Shown here: in pieces, positions 35,443-44,168 of the stretch
How the letters are laid out: every line of letters starts with the position of its first letter
Position numbering within the stretch: position 1 is the stretch's first letter
Translations under genes and position numbers: made by a program
Origin: Dehalococcoidia bacterium
GTDB lineage: Bacteria; Chloroflexota; Dehalococcoidia; GIF9; UBA5629
Direction of reading: 5' to 3'
Assembly (NCBI GenBank): GCA_041653995.1
Contig: JBAZEK010000002.1
Location: 434,001 to 498,000 of the forward strand
Length of the DNA stretch: 64,000 bases
Notes under the pieces: generated by a model
The model's input: only the letters and a program-made list of their open reading frames with translations
What the model was told of the DNA's origin: nothing
Databases searched by the model: none

Positions 35443-36815
35443 CCCTCTTCGACCTCGGCTCGCCCGGCCTGAAGGGTGATAAAGGCGCCGGGTCAGCGCC
35501 GGGTCCCCTTTCCAACGATTCCATGCCGCTGGCTGCGCGTATGCGACCCCGCAATTTCGCCGAGTACGTGGGGCAGCAGCACATCATCGGCGAAGGGAAG
35601 GTATTACGCCGGGCCATAGAGTCGGACCAGCTGCCTTCCATCATACTATGGGGCCCGCCCGGCAGCGGCAAGACCACGCTGGCTCAGGTAATCGCCAATG
35701 TATCCAGCTCATTTTTCGTTCCTATGAGCGCCGTGACCGCGGGTGTGGCCGACCTCAGGAGGGTCATCGACGAGGCAAGGCGCAGGCGCAAACAGACGGG
35801 ACAGCGCACGATACTCTTTATCGATGAGATACACCGCTTTAACAAGGGCCAGCAGGACGCCGTCCTGCCCTACGTGGAGAACGGCGAGGTGACCTTTATC
35901 GGCGCCACCACCGAGAACCCGTCGTTCGAAGTCATATCGGCGCTGCTCTCTCGCTGCCGTGTTTATACGCTCAACGCGTTGTCCGATGAGGAGATAGGCG
36001 CCATCGTGGAAAGGGCGCTTGCGGACGCCGAGAACGGGCTGGCCGGGCTCAAGATAAAGCTTGCCGATGACGCCCGCAGCACGCTGGTCACCATGGCTAA
36101 CGGCGATGCGCGAGTGGCCCTCAACGCCCTTGAGATGGCCGGACAGGCGGTCAAACCCGGCGCGGACGGGCAGCGTAGTGTGGAGCTGAAAGATATCGAG
36201 GAGTCCCTGCAGAAGCGTGCCCTGCTCTATGACAAGGCGGGGGAGCAGCACTACGACCTCATATCCGCCCTGCATAAGACGTTGCGCGGATCGGATCCCG
36301 ACGCGGCTTTATACTGGCTGGGACGCATGCTGGAGGCGGGGGAGGACCCGCTTTATATCGTACGGCGGCTTATACGCTTCGCCTCAGAGGATGTGGGCAT
36401 GGCCGATCCCCAGGCGTTGGTGGTCTGCGTTGCCGCCCAGCAGGCCGTGCACTTCATCGGTTTGCCCGAAGGCAACCTGGCGCTGGCCCAGGCCGTGGTA
36501 TACCTGGCCACCGCGCCTAAAAGCAATTCGCTTTACACGGCATATGGACGGGTGCAGAAGGACGTGGAGACAACGCGCAATGATCCCGTGCCGCTGCACC
36601 TGCGCAACGCCCCCACCGGCCTGATGAAGGACCTGGGTTACGGCAAGGGTTACAAGTATGCTCATGAATATGAGGGGCATTTTGTAGAGCAGCAGAACCT
36701 GCCGGACTCCATGAAGGGAAAGCGGTTTTATTTCCCTTCAGAGCAGGGATTCGAGAAGACTATTCTGGCCCGGCTCAAGATATGGTGGGGATCGAGAATG
36801 GAGAAGAAGGAATGA
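35439..36815 (+). CDS. rarA: Replication-associated recombination protein A
   Basis: A clamp-loader-like AAA+ ATPase (RarA/MgsA/WRNIP1) acting at stalled replication forks. Walker A GPPGSGKT is at 72-79, Walker B is TILFIDEIHRFNKGQQD, and sensor 1 is FIGATTENPSFEV. The C-terminal tetramerisation domain includes GSDPDAALYWLGRMLEAGED. Length is 458 residues. It overlaps the CetZ-like gene (ATGA) and the following hydrolase gene (ATGA), so all three are translationally coupled. Confidence 0.95.
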   Translation: MTLFDLGSPGLKGDKGAGSAPGPLSNDSMPLAARMRPRNFAEYVGQQHIIGEGKVLRRAIESDQLPSIILWGPPGSGKTTLAQVIANVSSSFFVPMSAVTAGVADLRRVIDEARRRRKQTGQRTILFIDEIHRFNKGQQDAVLPYVENGEVTFIGATTENPSFEVISALLSRCRVYTLNALSDEEIGAIVERALADAENGLAGLKIKLADDARSTLVTMANGDARVALNALEMAGQAVKPGADGQRSVELKDIEESLQKRALLYDKAGEQHYDLISALHKTLRGSDPDAALYWLGRMLEAGEDPLYIVRRLIRFASEDVGMADPQALVVCVAAQQAVHFIGLPEGNLALAQAVVYLATAPKSNSLYTAYGRVQKDVETTRNDPVPLHLRNAPTGLMKDLGYGKGYKYAHEYEGHFVEQQNLPDSMKGKRFYFPSEQGFEKTILARLKIWWGSRMEKKE

Positions 36816-37447
36816 GGCCGCAACAAATCGTCTTCCCCTGCGGCGGTATCAAATTGGAGGGGCTTTTTTACAGCGTCGAGGCCGGTGGTTCGGCGCCGGC
36901 GGTCGTTGTCTGCCATCCTCATCCGCTTTATGGCGGGACGATGCATAACAACGTCACCTATGCCATCGCCGATGCCCTGATGAAAACAGGAATCGCTGCG
37001 CTGCTGTTTAATTTCAGAGGGGTGGGCGGGAGCCAGGGCAGCTATGGGGGCGGCGTCGCGGAACAGCAGGATGTCGGGGCCGCGCTGGACTGGTTGGGAT
37101 CGGCGAAGGGAGTGAGTGGAGACAGGATGGGCCTGGCCGGTTACTCATTCGGCGCAGGAGTGGCTTTCCCGGTCGGCTGCCGCGATGCCCGGGTGAAGTC
37201 CATAGCGCTGGTGTCCCCCTACTTCGAGAGCCCACCTGTCTCGTTGTTCAAAGGCTGCCTGAAGCCCAAGCTTATGCTGGGCGGCAGCCTGGATGACATG
37301 GTGCCGTGCGGTGATGTCGAAGCGTATGGAAAAGAGGCGGCGGAGCCTAAAAAGTGCGAGATTATCAAAGGGCCCGACCATTTCTGGGGAGGCTATGAGG
37401 GATTGATGGCGGAGAAGGTCGCGGGCTTTTTCAAAGAGACAATGTAG
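36812..37447 (+). CDS. Alpha/beta hydrolase (dienelactone hydrolase-like)
   Basis: A 211-residue serine hydrolase. The oxyanion region VVCHPHPLYGGTMHNNV, the FNFRGVGGSQGSYGGG strand-loop, the nucleophile motif AGYSFGAGVAF (G-x-S-x-G), and the late GPDHFWGG with the catalytic His are visible. These are typical of the YsgA/COG2945 group. The ATG at 36812 overlaps the rarA stop. A repeat element follows the stop codon. Substrate unknown. Confidence 0.85.
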   Translation: MRPQQIVFPCGGIKLEGLFYSVEAGGSAPAVVVCHPHPLYGGTMHNNVTYAIADALMKTGIAALLFNFRGVGGSQGSYGGGVAEQQDVGAALDWLGSAKGVSGDRMGLAGYSFGAGVAFPVGCRDARVKSIALVSPYFESPPVSLFKGCLKPKLMLGGSLDDMVPCGDVEAYGKEAAEPKKCEIIKGPDHFWGGYEGLMAEKVAGFFKETM

Positions 37448-37500
37448 GGGCGGGTTTTTAAACCCGCCCGAATTGGGCGCAGCTAAAGCAACGCCCCTAC
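37444..37500. repeat. Intergenic hairpin repeat, copy 1
   Basis: A 57-base element bounded by GTAGGGGCG and its complement CGCCCCTAC. Inside, GGGCGGGTTT pairs with AAACCCGCCC as a 10-bp hairpin. The tail contains GGGCGCAGCTAAAG. A second copy is at 49019-49076. The element starts inside the hydrolase stop codon and lies between convergent genes; it may act as a terminator. Confidence 0.85.
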
Positions 37501-37509
37501 GTAACACCC

Positions 37510-38829
37510 CTACGGAATATACCCCTTGCCCTGCATATATCTGATGCTGGCCCGGGCATCTTCGACCTGTAGCGGGTCTTTGGAAAGCTCTATTACCTTC
37601 TCCAGATCTGCTGCCAGCAGGGTATAGTAACCAGGATTTTTAGTCTGCTGGGCCAGTATGTCATAAGCTGCGGCGCGGTTGATATAGTTCTCGGGGATGG
37701 TGGGATCGATTTCAATCGCTTTGTTTATGGACGCAAGCCCGTTTTCTATGTCGGCATTTGTAACAAGTATTTCGCCCAGGGTCGCATGTTTAAGGGCTGA
37801 TTCAGGGTCGAGCTCAACTGCTTTCTGAGCGTCCTCCACCGCATCGTTAAGTAATTGCTTTCCACGTTTGGATATCGCTCTTTCCAGGTACATGCTGGAG
37901 ATATCTACGTGGAACGGGTCCCCCGTTACCAACGGCGTCTTCGAACTCGATGCCAGCACCAGGGCGCGGTTCAGGTCATCCAGGGCCTTATCGTAATCCT
38001 CATTGGCGTTATTCAGATGGCCCCGGTACAAGTAGGCCATCGGATCGCTGTCGTCCAGCTCCACGGCCTTGTTCAAATCCGCCATAGCATTCTGCGGCTG
38101 TTGAAGTACTACATAGACAAGCCCGCGCATCTTGTAGGCGTCGGCCATATCGGGGTCCAGCCCGATGGCCCTGTTGAAATCGGTTATGGCCTGCGTGAAA
38201 TCGGCGTTATTTACGTTCACTTTGCCGCGGTAATTATAGGCGGGCGCCAGGTTGTGGTTGATAGCCAGGGCGGCATCCATATCGGAAAGGGCATTCATCA
38301 TATCGCCTCTGGCATAGTAGGCTGCTCCGCGGTTGAAATAAGCGTCGTACAACTTGGGATTAAGCTCAATAGCCTTGCCGGCAGACTCTATAGCCTTATC
38401 CCACTGGTGGTTCTGCACATACAGCCAGCTCAGGTTGGTGAAGGCCATGACGGCCTTGGGATCGAGCGAAACAGTCTTATCCAGGTCGGCGATGGCCTGC
38501 TCGTATTTCTCTTTGGCCAGGTAGGCGAAAGCGCGGTTCTGGTAGTTGTCCGCCCGGCTGGGATCGAGCTGTATGGCTTTGCTGAGGTCGGCGATAGCCA
38601 GGTCCCATTCCGCCCTGGCGTTGTATACAGCGCCGCGGTGCGTATAGGCTGCTACCAGATTGGGATTGCTTTCGATGGCCCTGGTATATTCGGCGATGGC
38701 TTCCACGAACTGGCCGCGGTCGTAGTATGTATCTCCCTGCCTGAGATATTCAGCGCTGGGATCGCCGCAGGACGTAAGTACCAGGGAGGCTGCAATAATC
38801 AGGGCCATCAGGCTTCCAATTCTACTCAT
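37510..38829 (-). CDS. TPR-repeat lipoprotein
   Basis: A 439-residue secreted protein. The signal peptide ends in the lipobox LTSC (about residues 17-20), so it is anchored to the outer face of the membrane. The rest is about ten to eleven tetratricopeptide repeats with the pattern A-x-x-x-R-G-x-x-Y, e.g. AYTHRGAVYNARAEWDLAIA and AIQLDPSRADNYQNRAFAYL. TPR arrays make protein-protein scaffolds. No enzymatic domain is present. It is monocistronic, and the partner is unknown. Confidence 0.9.
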   Translation of the reverse strand: MSRIGSLMALIIAASLVLTSCGDPSAEYLRQGDTYYDRGQFVEAIAEYTRAIESNPNLVAAYTHRGAVYNARAEWDLAIADLSKAIQLDPSRADNYQNRAFAYLAKEKYEQAIADLDKTVSLDPKAVMAFTNLSWLYVQNHQWDKAIESAGKAIELNPKLYDAYFNRGAAYYARGDMMNALSDMDAALAINHNLAPAYNYRGKVNVNNADFTQAITDFNRAIGLDPDMADAYKMRGLVYVVLQQPQNAMADLNKAVELDDSDPMAYLYRGHLNNANEDYDKALDDLNRALVLASSSKTPLVTGDPFHVDISSMYLERAISKRGKQLLNDAVEDAQKAVELDPESALKHATLGEILVTNADIENGLASINKAIEIDPTIPENYINRAAAYDILAQQTKNPGYYTLLAADLEKVIELSKDPLQVEDARASIRYMQGKGYIP

Positions 38830-38957
38830 AGGGTCGCACCTTCCAGTTAATATACTTCGCTGTGTTGTGCCGGGGATAGGCCGGCCTTCAGGGCAGGCGT
38901 GTATAATTTATATAGCATAGCAAATTATTTCTTTCAGGGGGAAAAACAACCTGGATT

Positions 38958-39521
38958 TTATTCCACGGGCAGCCTTTTTGAGAAGACAAGATCATCGATC
39001 TGCCGCCGGAGTTCCTCCAGCGTGCCTGAATTGTCCAGGCAATAATCCGCCAGGGCCTCCGCCCTGCTGATCTGGAACTCATTCTCCTCATTCCTGTCCT
39101 GCTCCTGGAAGGCCTCCAGTGTCAGCGGATCACGACTTTCGCCGCGCAACCTGACGCGCTCAAAGCGTATAGCAGGATCCTTGATATCCACCCTGACCAA
39201 TATAAAACCGTCGCCGAACATTTCCTTCATGACGGCCACGTCCTCCGGCGACCTCACGCCGCTGATGCCCGCCACCTTCCAGCCCCGTTTTTGTATCTCC
39301 TGCCCCACCATGCGCACGAAACAACCTCTTCCCATCTCGGTAAAGCAGCGCCTGGAAATGGCTGCGAGGTTTTCCCTGGTGCCCACCACTCCCTCTTGTT
39401 GTGCCATCTGCCGGACTATATCGCCGGTGGAGATATATGGCACGCCGTACCTGTTGCGCAGGTGCTTGAGCACCTCGTCCTTGCCCGAGCCTATGTCGCC
39501 CACAACACCGATGACTTTCAT
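38958..39521 (-). CDS. UPF0200-type P-loop kinase (dephospho-CoA kinase-like)
   Basis: A 187-residue P-loop NTPase. It starts MKVIGVVGDIGSGKDEVL (Walker A GDIGSGKD) and carries PYISTGDIVRQMA, AGISGVRSPEDVAVMKE and RFERVRLRGESRDPLTLEAF. This pattern is that of archaeal UPF0200/AAA_18 proteins, related to adenylate and dephospho-CoA kinases. I use the ATG at 39521; an in-frame ATG lies six codons earlier. Substrate unknown. It is divergent from the nitroreductase gene. Confidence 0.78.
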   Translation of the reverse strand: MKVIGVVGDIGSGKDEVLKHLRNRYGVPYISTGDIVRQMAQQEGVVGTRENLAAISRRCFTEMGRGCFVRMVGQEIQKRGWKVAGISGVRSPEDVAVMKEMFGDGFILVRVDIKDPAIRFERVRLRGESRDPLTLEAFQEQDRNEENEFQISRAEALADYCLDNSGTLEELRRQIDDLVFSKRLPVE

Positions 39522-39626
39522 TTCACGGTATATTAACATTTTGAGTTCATTATTTCCCGCTTTTTTGGAATTTTACTCTGCAAACATAGTAGAATAACCG
39601 GACTGTCAATCGGAAGGAGGCATGCT

Positions 39627-40292
39627 TTGGACGTTATCGATGCCATCAACAATCGCAGGAGCATACGCGGATTTAAGAAGGACCCGGTGCCCAAAGAGAT
39701 CCTACACAAGGTGCTGGAGGCCGCCGTTCGCACGCCATCCGGCATGAACACACAACCCTGGGAGTTCATGGTAGCTACCGGCAAGGTGCTGGATGAGATT
39801 CGCGAGGAGTGCGGCAGGCTGTTCAACGAGCATACCATTCCCACCAACGATATGCTGCGCAACCCATACGAGGGTATATACCGCCAGCGCCAGGTTGACC
39901 TGGCTATCGAGATATTCAAGATCGTCGGCATCAAGCGCGAGGACAAGGAGGCACGGCATAAATGGATGCTGCGCGGAATCCGATTCTTCGAATCCCCCTG
40001 CCAGATCGTGATATGCGCCGATAAGGAGATGCATTATCACCTGGATATGCTGGGGATCGGCGGGGTCTGCCAGACAATTGCATTGGCCGCCATGAAGTAC
40101 GGCCTGGCGACCTGTATCGCCGACCAGGGTATTTTATACGATCAGGTCTGGCGGAAATTCGCCAAGATACCCGACAGCAAGAGGCTGGTAGCCGGCATTA
40201 CTATCGGCTATGCCGATCCAGGTTTTCCCGTCAATGACATGGTCACACCGCGCGAGCCGGTGGACAAGATAACCACCTGGGTTGGATTCTGA
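39627..40292 (+). CDS. Nitroreductase family FMN oxidoreductase
   Basis: A 221-residue flavoprotein. The FMN-binding start AINNRRSIRGFKKDPVP, the TPSGMNTQPWEF segment and a C-terminal AGITIGYADPGFPVN are typical. The start is TTG at 39627, because GGAAGGAGG lies at the right distance and no in-frame ATG is near. NAD(P)H-linked reduction of nitro, quinone or enone compounds is known for relatives; the natural substrate is open. A 23-30-base gap to the M28 peptidase suggests co-transcription. Confidence 0.88.
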   Translation: MDVIDAINNRRSIRGFKKDPVPKEILHKVLEAAVRTPSGMNTQPWEFMVATGKVLDEIREECGRLFNEHTIPTNDMLRNPYEGIYRQRQVDLAIEIFKIVGIKREDKEARHKWMLRGIRFFESPCQIVICADKEMHYHLDMLGIGGVCQTIALAAMKYGLATCIADQGILYDQVWRKFAKIPDSKRLVAGITIGYADPGFPVNDMVTPREPVDKITTWVGF

Positions 40293-40322
40293 ACTGCTTT
40301 TAATAAACAGGGAGGTTGAAAT

Positions 40323-41573
40323 ATGGGTGATACCAATAAACTGCCGGAGATAGGTCCGCAGCAGGTAAAGGATGCCTTTACCTTCACCGACGAGGTGGTG
40401 GAGGGATATCCTAATCGCCTGACCGGCACCGAGTCCTGCCATAAGGCCGGACGCAGGATAGCCAGGGAGTTCGAGAAAGTCTGCGATCCCGGCTCGGTTA
40501 AAATCGAGGAGATCACCACGCACCCGCTCAGTTTTCTCAAGTATATACCCGGCATGGTCGTGCTTTATTTCGCCTGCATGCTGCTGTGGTATTTCGTCCC
40601 CTCCCTGGTCTGGATTTCCTTTGCCGGCCTGGCGCTGGGCATCTTCGTCTTCTACGGGCAGTTTGTCAGGTACTGGCACCTGCTGGACCCGTTGTTCCCC
40701 AAAGCTAAAGGCTATAACGTCTACGGCTCGATCGAGCCGTCGGGCGAGGTCAGGCAGCAGGTCATCGTCTCGGCCCATCACGATGCCGCATACGTTTTCC
40801 AGATACTGGATCGCCTGCCCAAGCTCTATTCACCGCTGCTGGCGGGCGGGGTCTTGCTGCTGTTCGTCGGCCTGCTGGTGACGCTGGCAGCCGGCGTGCT
40901 ACTTTGTTTCGGCATTATTCTCCCTCAGTGGGTGGCGCTGGTGCTGCTCATACTGGGCATATTCGAGATTCCCTTCCTGTTTTTCACCACCGGCCAGGTG
41001 GCGCCGGGAGCGGGCGACAACATGATAGCCGTAGCCATTGCCGCCGGCATCGGCCGGCTTTTCGGCGATGACAAGAGAGCGGGAAACAATCCGCTCAAGC
41101 ACACCCGGCTGATCATACTATCCTTCGATGCCGAAGAGTGCGGATTGCGCGGCGCGCGCGCCTGGATCAAACGCCATCTGGAGGAGCTCAAGAAAACAAA
41201 GACCTACGCGCTCAACATGGATACGATATACAAGCTCAACAGTCTCAACTTCTTCGACGCCGACCTGAATTCGACAGTCCCACTGTCGAAAGAGATGGCG
41301 CAGCAGTGCGTGGATATCGCCGGGGAGAAAGGCTACAAAGCCTTCATCTCGCGCATGTCGCCCGGCGGCGGCAGCACCGATGCCGCGGCCTTCGGCGAGG
41401 TCGGCATCGAGGCTACTAATTTATGCGCTATGAGCTTTATGGTCAAGGATTACGACCAGAACTGGGTGTATCACACACATAACGATTTCAGCAAGTATAT
41501 CGAGCCGGAAGCTGTGGAGGCCTCGCTCAAGGTGGTCCGGGAGTACATCCTGAGGAAAGATTCAGGCTCGTAG
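40323..41573 (+). CDS. Membrane-embedded M28 family zinc aminopeptidase
   Basis: A 416-residue zinc peptidase with four hydrophobic helices (about 75-92, 95-112, 172-197, 201-222). The metal motifs are VSAHHD (149-154), AGDN (230-233), SFDAEECG (267-274, with the catalytic Glu pair) and YHTHND near the C-terminus. The first and second zinc ligands are normally close together; here about 80 residues, including two membrane helices, are inserted between them. The active site would therefore sit at the membrane surface. Substrate unknown. Confidence 0.82.
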   Translation: MGDTNKLPEIGPQQVKDAFTFTDEVVEGYPNRLTGTESCHKAGRRIAREFEKVCDPGSVKIEEITTHPLSFLKYIPGMVVLYFACMLLWYFVPSLVWISFAGLALGIFVFYGQFVRYWHLLDPLFPKAKGYNVYGSIEPSGEVRQQVIVSAHHDAAYVFQILDRLPKLYSPLLAGGVLLLFVGLLVTLAAGVLLCFGIILPQWVALVLLILGIFEIPFLFFTTGQVAPGAGDNMIAVAIAAGIGRLFGDDKRAGNNPLKHTRLIILSFDAEECGLRGARAWIKRHLEELKKTKTYALNMDTIYKLNSLNFFDADLNSTVPLSKEMAQQCVDIAGEKGYKAFISRMSPGGGSTDAAAFGEVGIEATNLCAMSFMVKDYDQNWVYHTHNDFSKYIEPEAVEASLKVVREYILRKDSGS

Positions 41574-41618
41574 ATTGCCGGCTGCGCTCGAACACGTTCC
41601 GTTTGCAGGAGTAATGCC

Positions 41619-43091
41619 ATGCAGCCCGATAATATTAAAAATCTGCTTTATCCCCGTTCTGTTGCTGTAGCCGGGGCCTCGGCCAGCCCGGACAAGTTCG
41701 GTTACCGCGTGCTCTTCAACATTGTTCACAATGGTTTTAAAGGTCGGATTTATCCTGTCAATCCGCGTGAGAGCAGCGTGCTGGGGTTGGAAGCCTTTTC
41801 ATCAGTGGCGGACATACCGGGTGAGGTCGATCTGGCCGTCGTCACGGTGCCTACTGCCGGCGTGAAACAGGTCCTGCAGGACTGTATTCAGAAAGGCGTG
41901 AGGGCGGCCATCGTGATCACCTCCGGCTTCTCAGAGGTCGGAGGGCGGGGGGCGGAACTGGAATCCGAGATCAGCGAAATGGCGCGCCGGGCTGGACTGG
42001 CGCTGGCCGGTCCCAACTGTGTGGGGCTGGTCAGCACGCATATTGATCTCTATTGCCACATGATGCCGTTCTATCCCACCCGGGGTTCGGTGGCCATCGT
42101 GGCGCAGAGCGGCAGCGTGGCGGACATGATAGCCAGCCGGCTGGACGATCACGGCCTGGGCACAAGCCATCTTATCAGCGCCGGCAACGAAGCTGTGCTG
42201 AATGTGGGGGACTACCTGGAATACCTGGCCGGGGACGAGAGAGCTTCGGTCGTGCTGGCCTATATCGAGGGTATCAGGGATGGAAGACGGTTTCTGCAGG
42301 CAGCAAAGAAGCTAACGGCGCGTAAGCCCCTGATCGTTTTGAAGGCGGGCAACACAGCAGCCGGTGCGCGCGCCGCGCTGTCGCACACAGCTGCACTGGC
42401 GGGCGATGACAGCATTATTAATGGCCTACTGCGCCAGGCTGGCGCTCTCAGGGTGGAAGATATGGAAGAGATGGTGGATGCAGCCTGCGCATTCAACAAT
42501 CAGCCGCTGCCGCGCGGCAACCGGGTCGGGATCATAGCCCCGGGAGGGGGTTGGGGCGTGATGGCCGCAGATGCCTGCACGCAGCGCGGGCTTGATGTCG
42601 CCAGGCTTGACCGGGCTACGCTGGATAAACTGGACTCCTTCCTTCCGCCGACGTGGTCGCACGGCAACCCCGTGGATACGGTCGCCGGCGTAACGGGTCA
42701 TGCCGCCGAGATGGTACAGGCTCTGCTGGAGAGCCCGGCAATCGACGGCCTGATAGTGCTGGGAGTGGTCGGCGGGCTGCAATCGATATGGAAATATATC
42801 AGGGCCGGAAGCGGCGGCAAAGTTATTACCGACGGTCTCACCCGCGGGGCCATGGACCACTTCGACACTTATTACCGTGAGATGATGACGCTTAAAGAGC
42901 GATTCGACAAGCCGACGGCCGTGACAATCATCCTGCCTATAAAAGCAGAGATTATTACGGAGACGGCGTCCCGTCTAACCCGGGAGACCGGCACGACATG
43001 TTACTCCTCGTTTACGCAGGCCATCAGGGCCTATTCAGCGCTGAATAAATACGCGGAGTATTTAAGGAAAATTGATTCACAACTATATTGA
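41619..43091 (+). CDS. Acyl-CoA synthetase (ADP-forming) alpha-type protein
   Basis: A 490-residue protein with a CoA-binding Rossmann domain (about 5-100, RSVAVAGASASPDKFGYRVL), then succinyl-CoA-synthetase-like domains (ITSGFSEVGG, GPNCVGL, AIVAQSGS). The SHTAALAGDD segment holds the His that is phosphorylated in ADP-forming acetyl-CoA synthetases. The ATP-grasp beta domain is absent, and I see no beta gene nearby. It could pair with a distant beta subunit, or act without ATP synthesis as in related CoA-ligase-like proteins. ATP yield from acyl-CoA is the usual role of the family. Confidence 0.83.
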   Translation: MQPDNIKNLLYPRSVAVAGASASPDKFGYRVLFNIVHNGFKGRIYPVNPRESSVLGLEAFSSVADIPGEVDLAVVTVPTAGVKQVLQDCIQKGVRAAIVITSGFSEVGGRGAELESEISEMARRAGLALAGPNCVGLVSTHIDLYCHMMPFYPTRGSVAIVAQSGSVADMIASRLDDHGLGTSHLISAGNEAVLNVGDYLEYLAGDERASVVLAYIEGIRDGRRFLQAAKKLTARKPLIVLKAGNTAAGARAALSHTAALAGDDSIINGLLRQAGALRVEDMEEMVDAACAFNNQPLPRGNRVGIIAPGGGWGVMAADACTQRGLDVARLDRATLDKLDSFLPPTWSHGNPVDTVAGVTGHAAEMVQALLESPAIDGLIVLGVVGGLQSIWKYIRAGSGGKVITDGLTRGAMDHFDTYYREMMTLKERFDKPTAVTIILPIKAEIITETASRLTRETGTTCYSSFTQAIRAYSALNKYAEYLRKIDSQLY

Positions 43092-43152
43092 AAATATATA
43101 TGGGTAGTGCCACATCGATTTGTAAGTCATGATTGACACTGATAAACCAAGA

Positions 43153-43839
43153 TTATTTAGGAGGAATATACTGAAAAGCGTTCCATATATTTGGAATTAG
43201 CCAAGTTAGAACCCCACCACCTATAAGAGCAAGTAATAATTGCCACCATCGCTCTTTTATCACTGATTTGTGTTGTCCTGCTTCATATTGGCTTAATGAA
43301 GGCATATGGTTATTAACATAGGTTAACATACCCCCCATTTCTGCGACTAAATCGTTCAAAGCTACGACATTGTCTTCATTATCATCGCCAACATCCTTTG
43401 TTTCACGTAAACTCACTATTTCCTTTTCTGTAATTGTATACAGGCGTGGAAGTATTTTAGTATAAAACTCAGGCATAACTGTATGTTTTGTGTTAACTGA
43501 AAAAGGATCCAACTTGACCGATATCGATTCCTTGATAGTAAGTCCTAATAAATCCAATGTGTCGTACATAGCTCGATACATATGAGCATACGCTTTATCA
43601 AGCTGTTTGGAGATATAATCTGTGGTATCTGTTGGTGCATGGATCCCTAATTTATATAATATAACCCTTGAAAGGTGATCAACAGAATGGCGAATTTCAT
43701 TATAAGGTTGTACATATGATAAGCCAGTAGGTTCAACTTGATCTAAGAAGATAAGTCCACCTTTCAATATCGTGTAATGTTTGAATATTTTCTCCAACTT
43801 TTCAGACTCGCTAGCACTAAAACTGATTGATTGACTCAA
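43153..43839 (-). CDS. Hypothetical protein with C-terminal membrane anchor
   Basis: A 228-residue protein with no recognised family. It is helical and hydrophilic for the first 190 residues. One transmembrane helix lies near the end (LLLALIGGGVLTWLIPNIW), preceded by KERWW, so it is probably tail-anchored with the bulk in the cytoplasm. The start is TTG at 43839, with GGGAGGG upstream. Its codon use and base composition are clearly AT-richer than all neighbours, which suggests acquisition from elsewhere. It forms an insert with the small gene at 43935-44135. Confidence 0.65.
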   Translation of the reverse strand: MSQSISFSASESEKLEKIFKHYTILKGGLIFLDQVEPTGLSYVQPYNEIRHSVDHLSRVILYKLGIHAPTDTTDYISKQLDKAYAHMYRAMYDTLDLLGLTIKESISVKLDPFSVNTKHTVMPEFYTKILPRLYTITEKEIVSLRETKDVGDDNEDNVVALNDLVAEMGGMLTYVNNHMPSLSQYEAGQHKSVIKERWWQLLLALIGGGVLTWLIPNIWNAFQYIPPK

Positions 43840-43877
43840 AATCTACCCTCCCAGATAATTGACGCTTGCCCTATGTT

Positions 43878-43908
43878 AAGAAAGGCGTATGTCACATACG
43901 CCTTTCTT
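43878..43908. terminator. Strong hairpin terminator
   Basis: A perfect 14-bp stem, AAGAAAGGCGTATG and CATACGCCTTTCTT, with a 3-base loop. It lies just after the small gene 43935-44135 on the minus strand and before the start of the next minus-strand gene, so it probably ends the small gene's transcript. Confidence 0.8.
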
Positions 43909-43934
43909 TTCTGCACAACCTCTTATTAATTTCC

Positions 43935-44135
43935 TTAATTGATCCTTAATTTGCGCATAGCTTTCTTAACGTCTTCCACAGAAGCGTCGGAATAGAAATG
44001 GCCTTCTGCTATACGTGGATTCCCCCTCCCCCTATTGCTATACTTAACAGCTAATTTCGGGCAAAAATGAGCATCAGAGGGCTCTACATCTATGAGGTGC
44101 TTGGACTTATTGAATAGATCGTCCAGCTTACCCAT
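43935..44135 (-). CDS. Small hypothetical protein
   Basis: A 66-residue basic protein, MGKLDDLFNKSKHLIDVEP at the start and VKKAMRKLRIN at the end. It contains one Cys and a central KYSNRGRGNPRIAEGHFY. No family recognised. RBS AAGGAGTG sits nine bases before the ATG. A 14-bp palindrome is immediately upstream, which might be an operator. AT-rich, like its neighbour. Confidence 0.65.
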   Translation of the reverse strand: MGKLDDLFNKSKHLIDVEPSDAHFCPKLAVKYSNRGRGNPRIAEGHFYSDASVEDVKKAMRKLRIN

Positions 44136-44154
44136 TGTTTATCACTCCTTTATA

Positions 44155-44168
44155 CGTTATTTATAACG
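44155..44168. promoter_or_regulatory. 14-bp palindrome before a small AT-rich gene
   Basis: CGTTAT-TT-ATAACG, a perfect 6-2-6 inverted repeat just upstream of the ribosome-binding site of the gene starting at 44135. It may be an operator or an mRNA hairpin. Confidence 0.4.

Noticed and set aside
37855..38850. A 331-codon open frame on the plus strand opposite the TPR lipoprotein
   Set aside because: Its repeated sequence mirrors the TPR repeats on the other strand. No start context and no family resemblance.
44155..44168. Adding this palindrome to the GntR regulon because it contains TTATAAC
   Set aside because: It is 8 kb away in an AT-rich insert, the arms differ (CGTTAT), and the associated gene has no link to the pathway.
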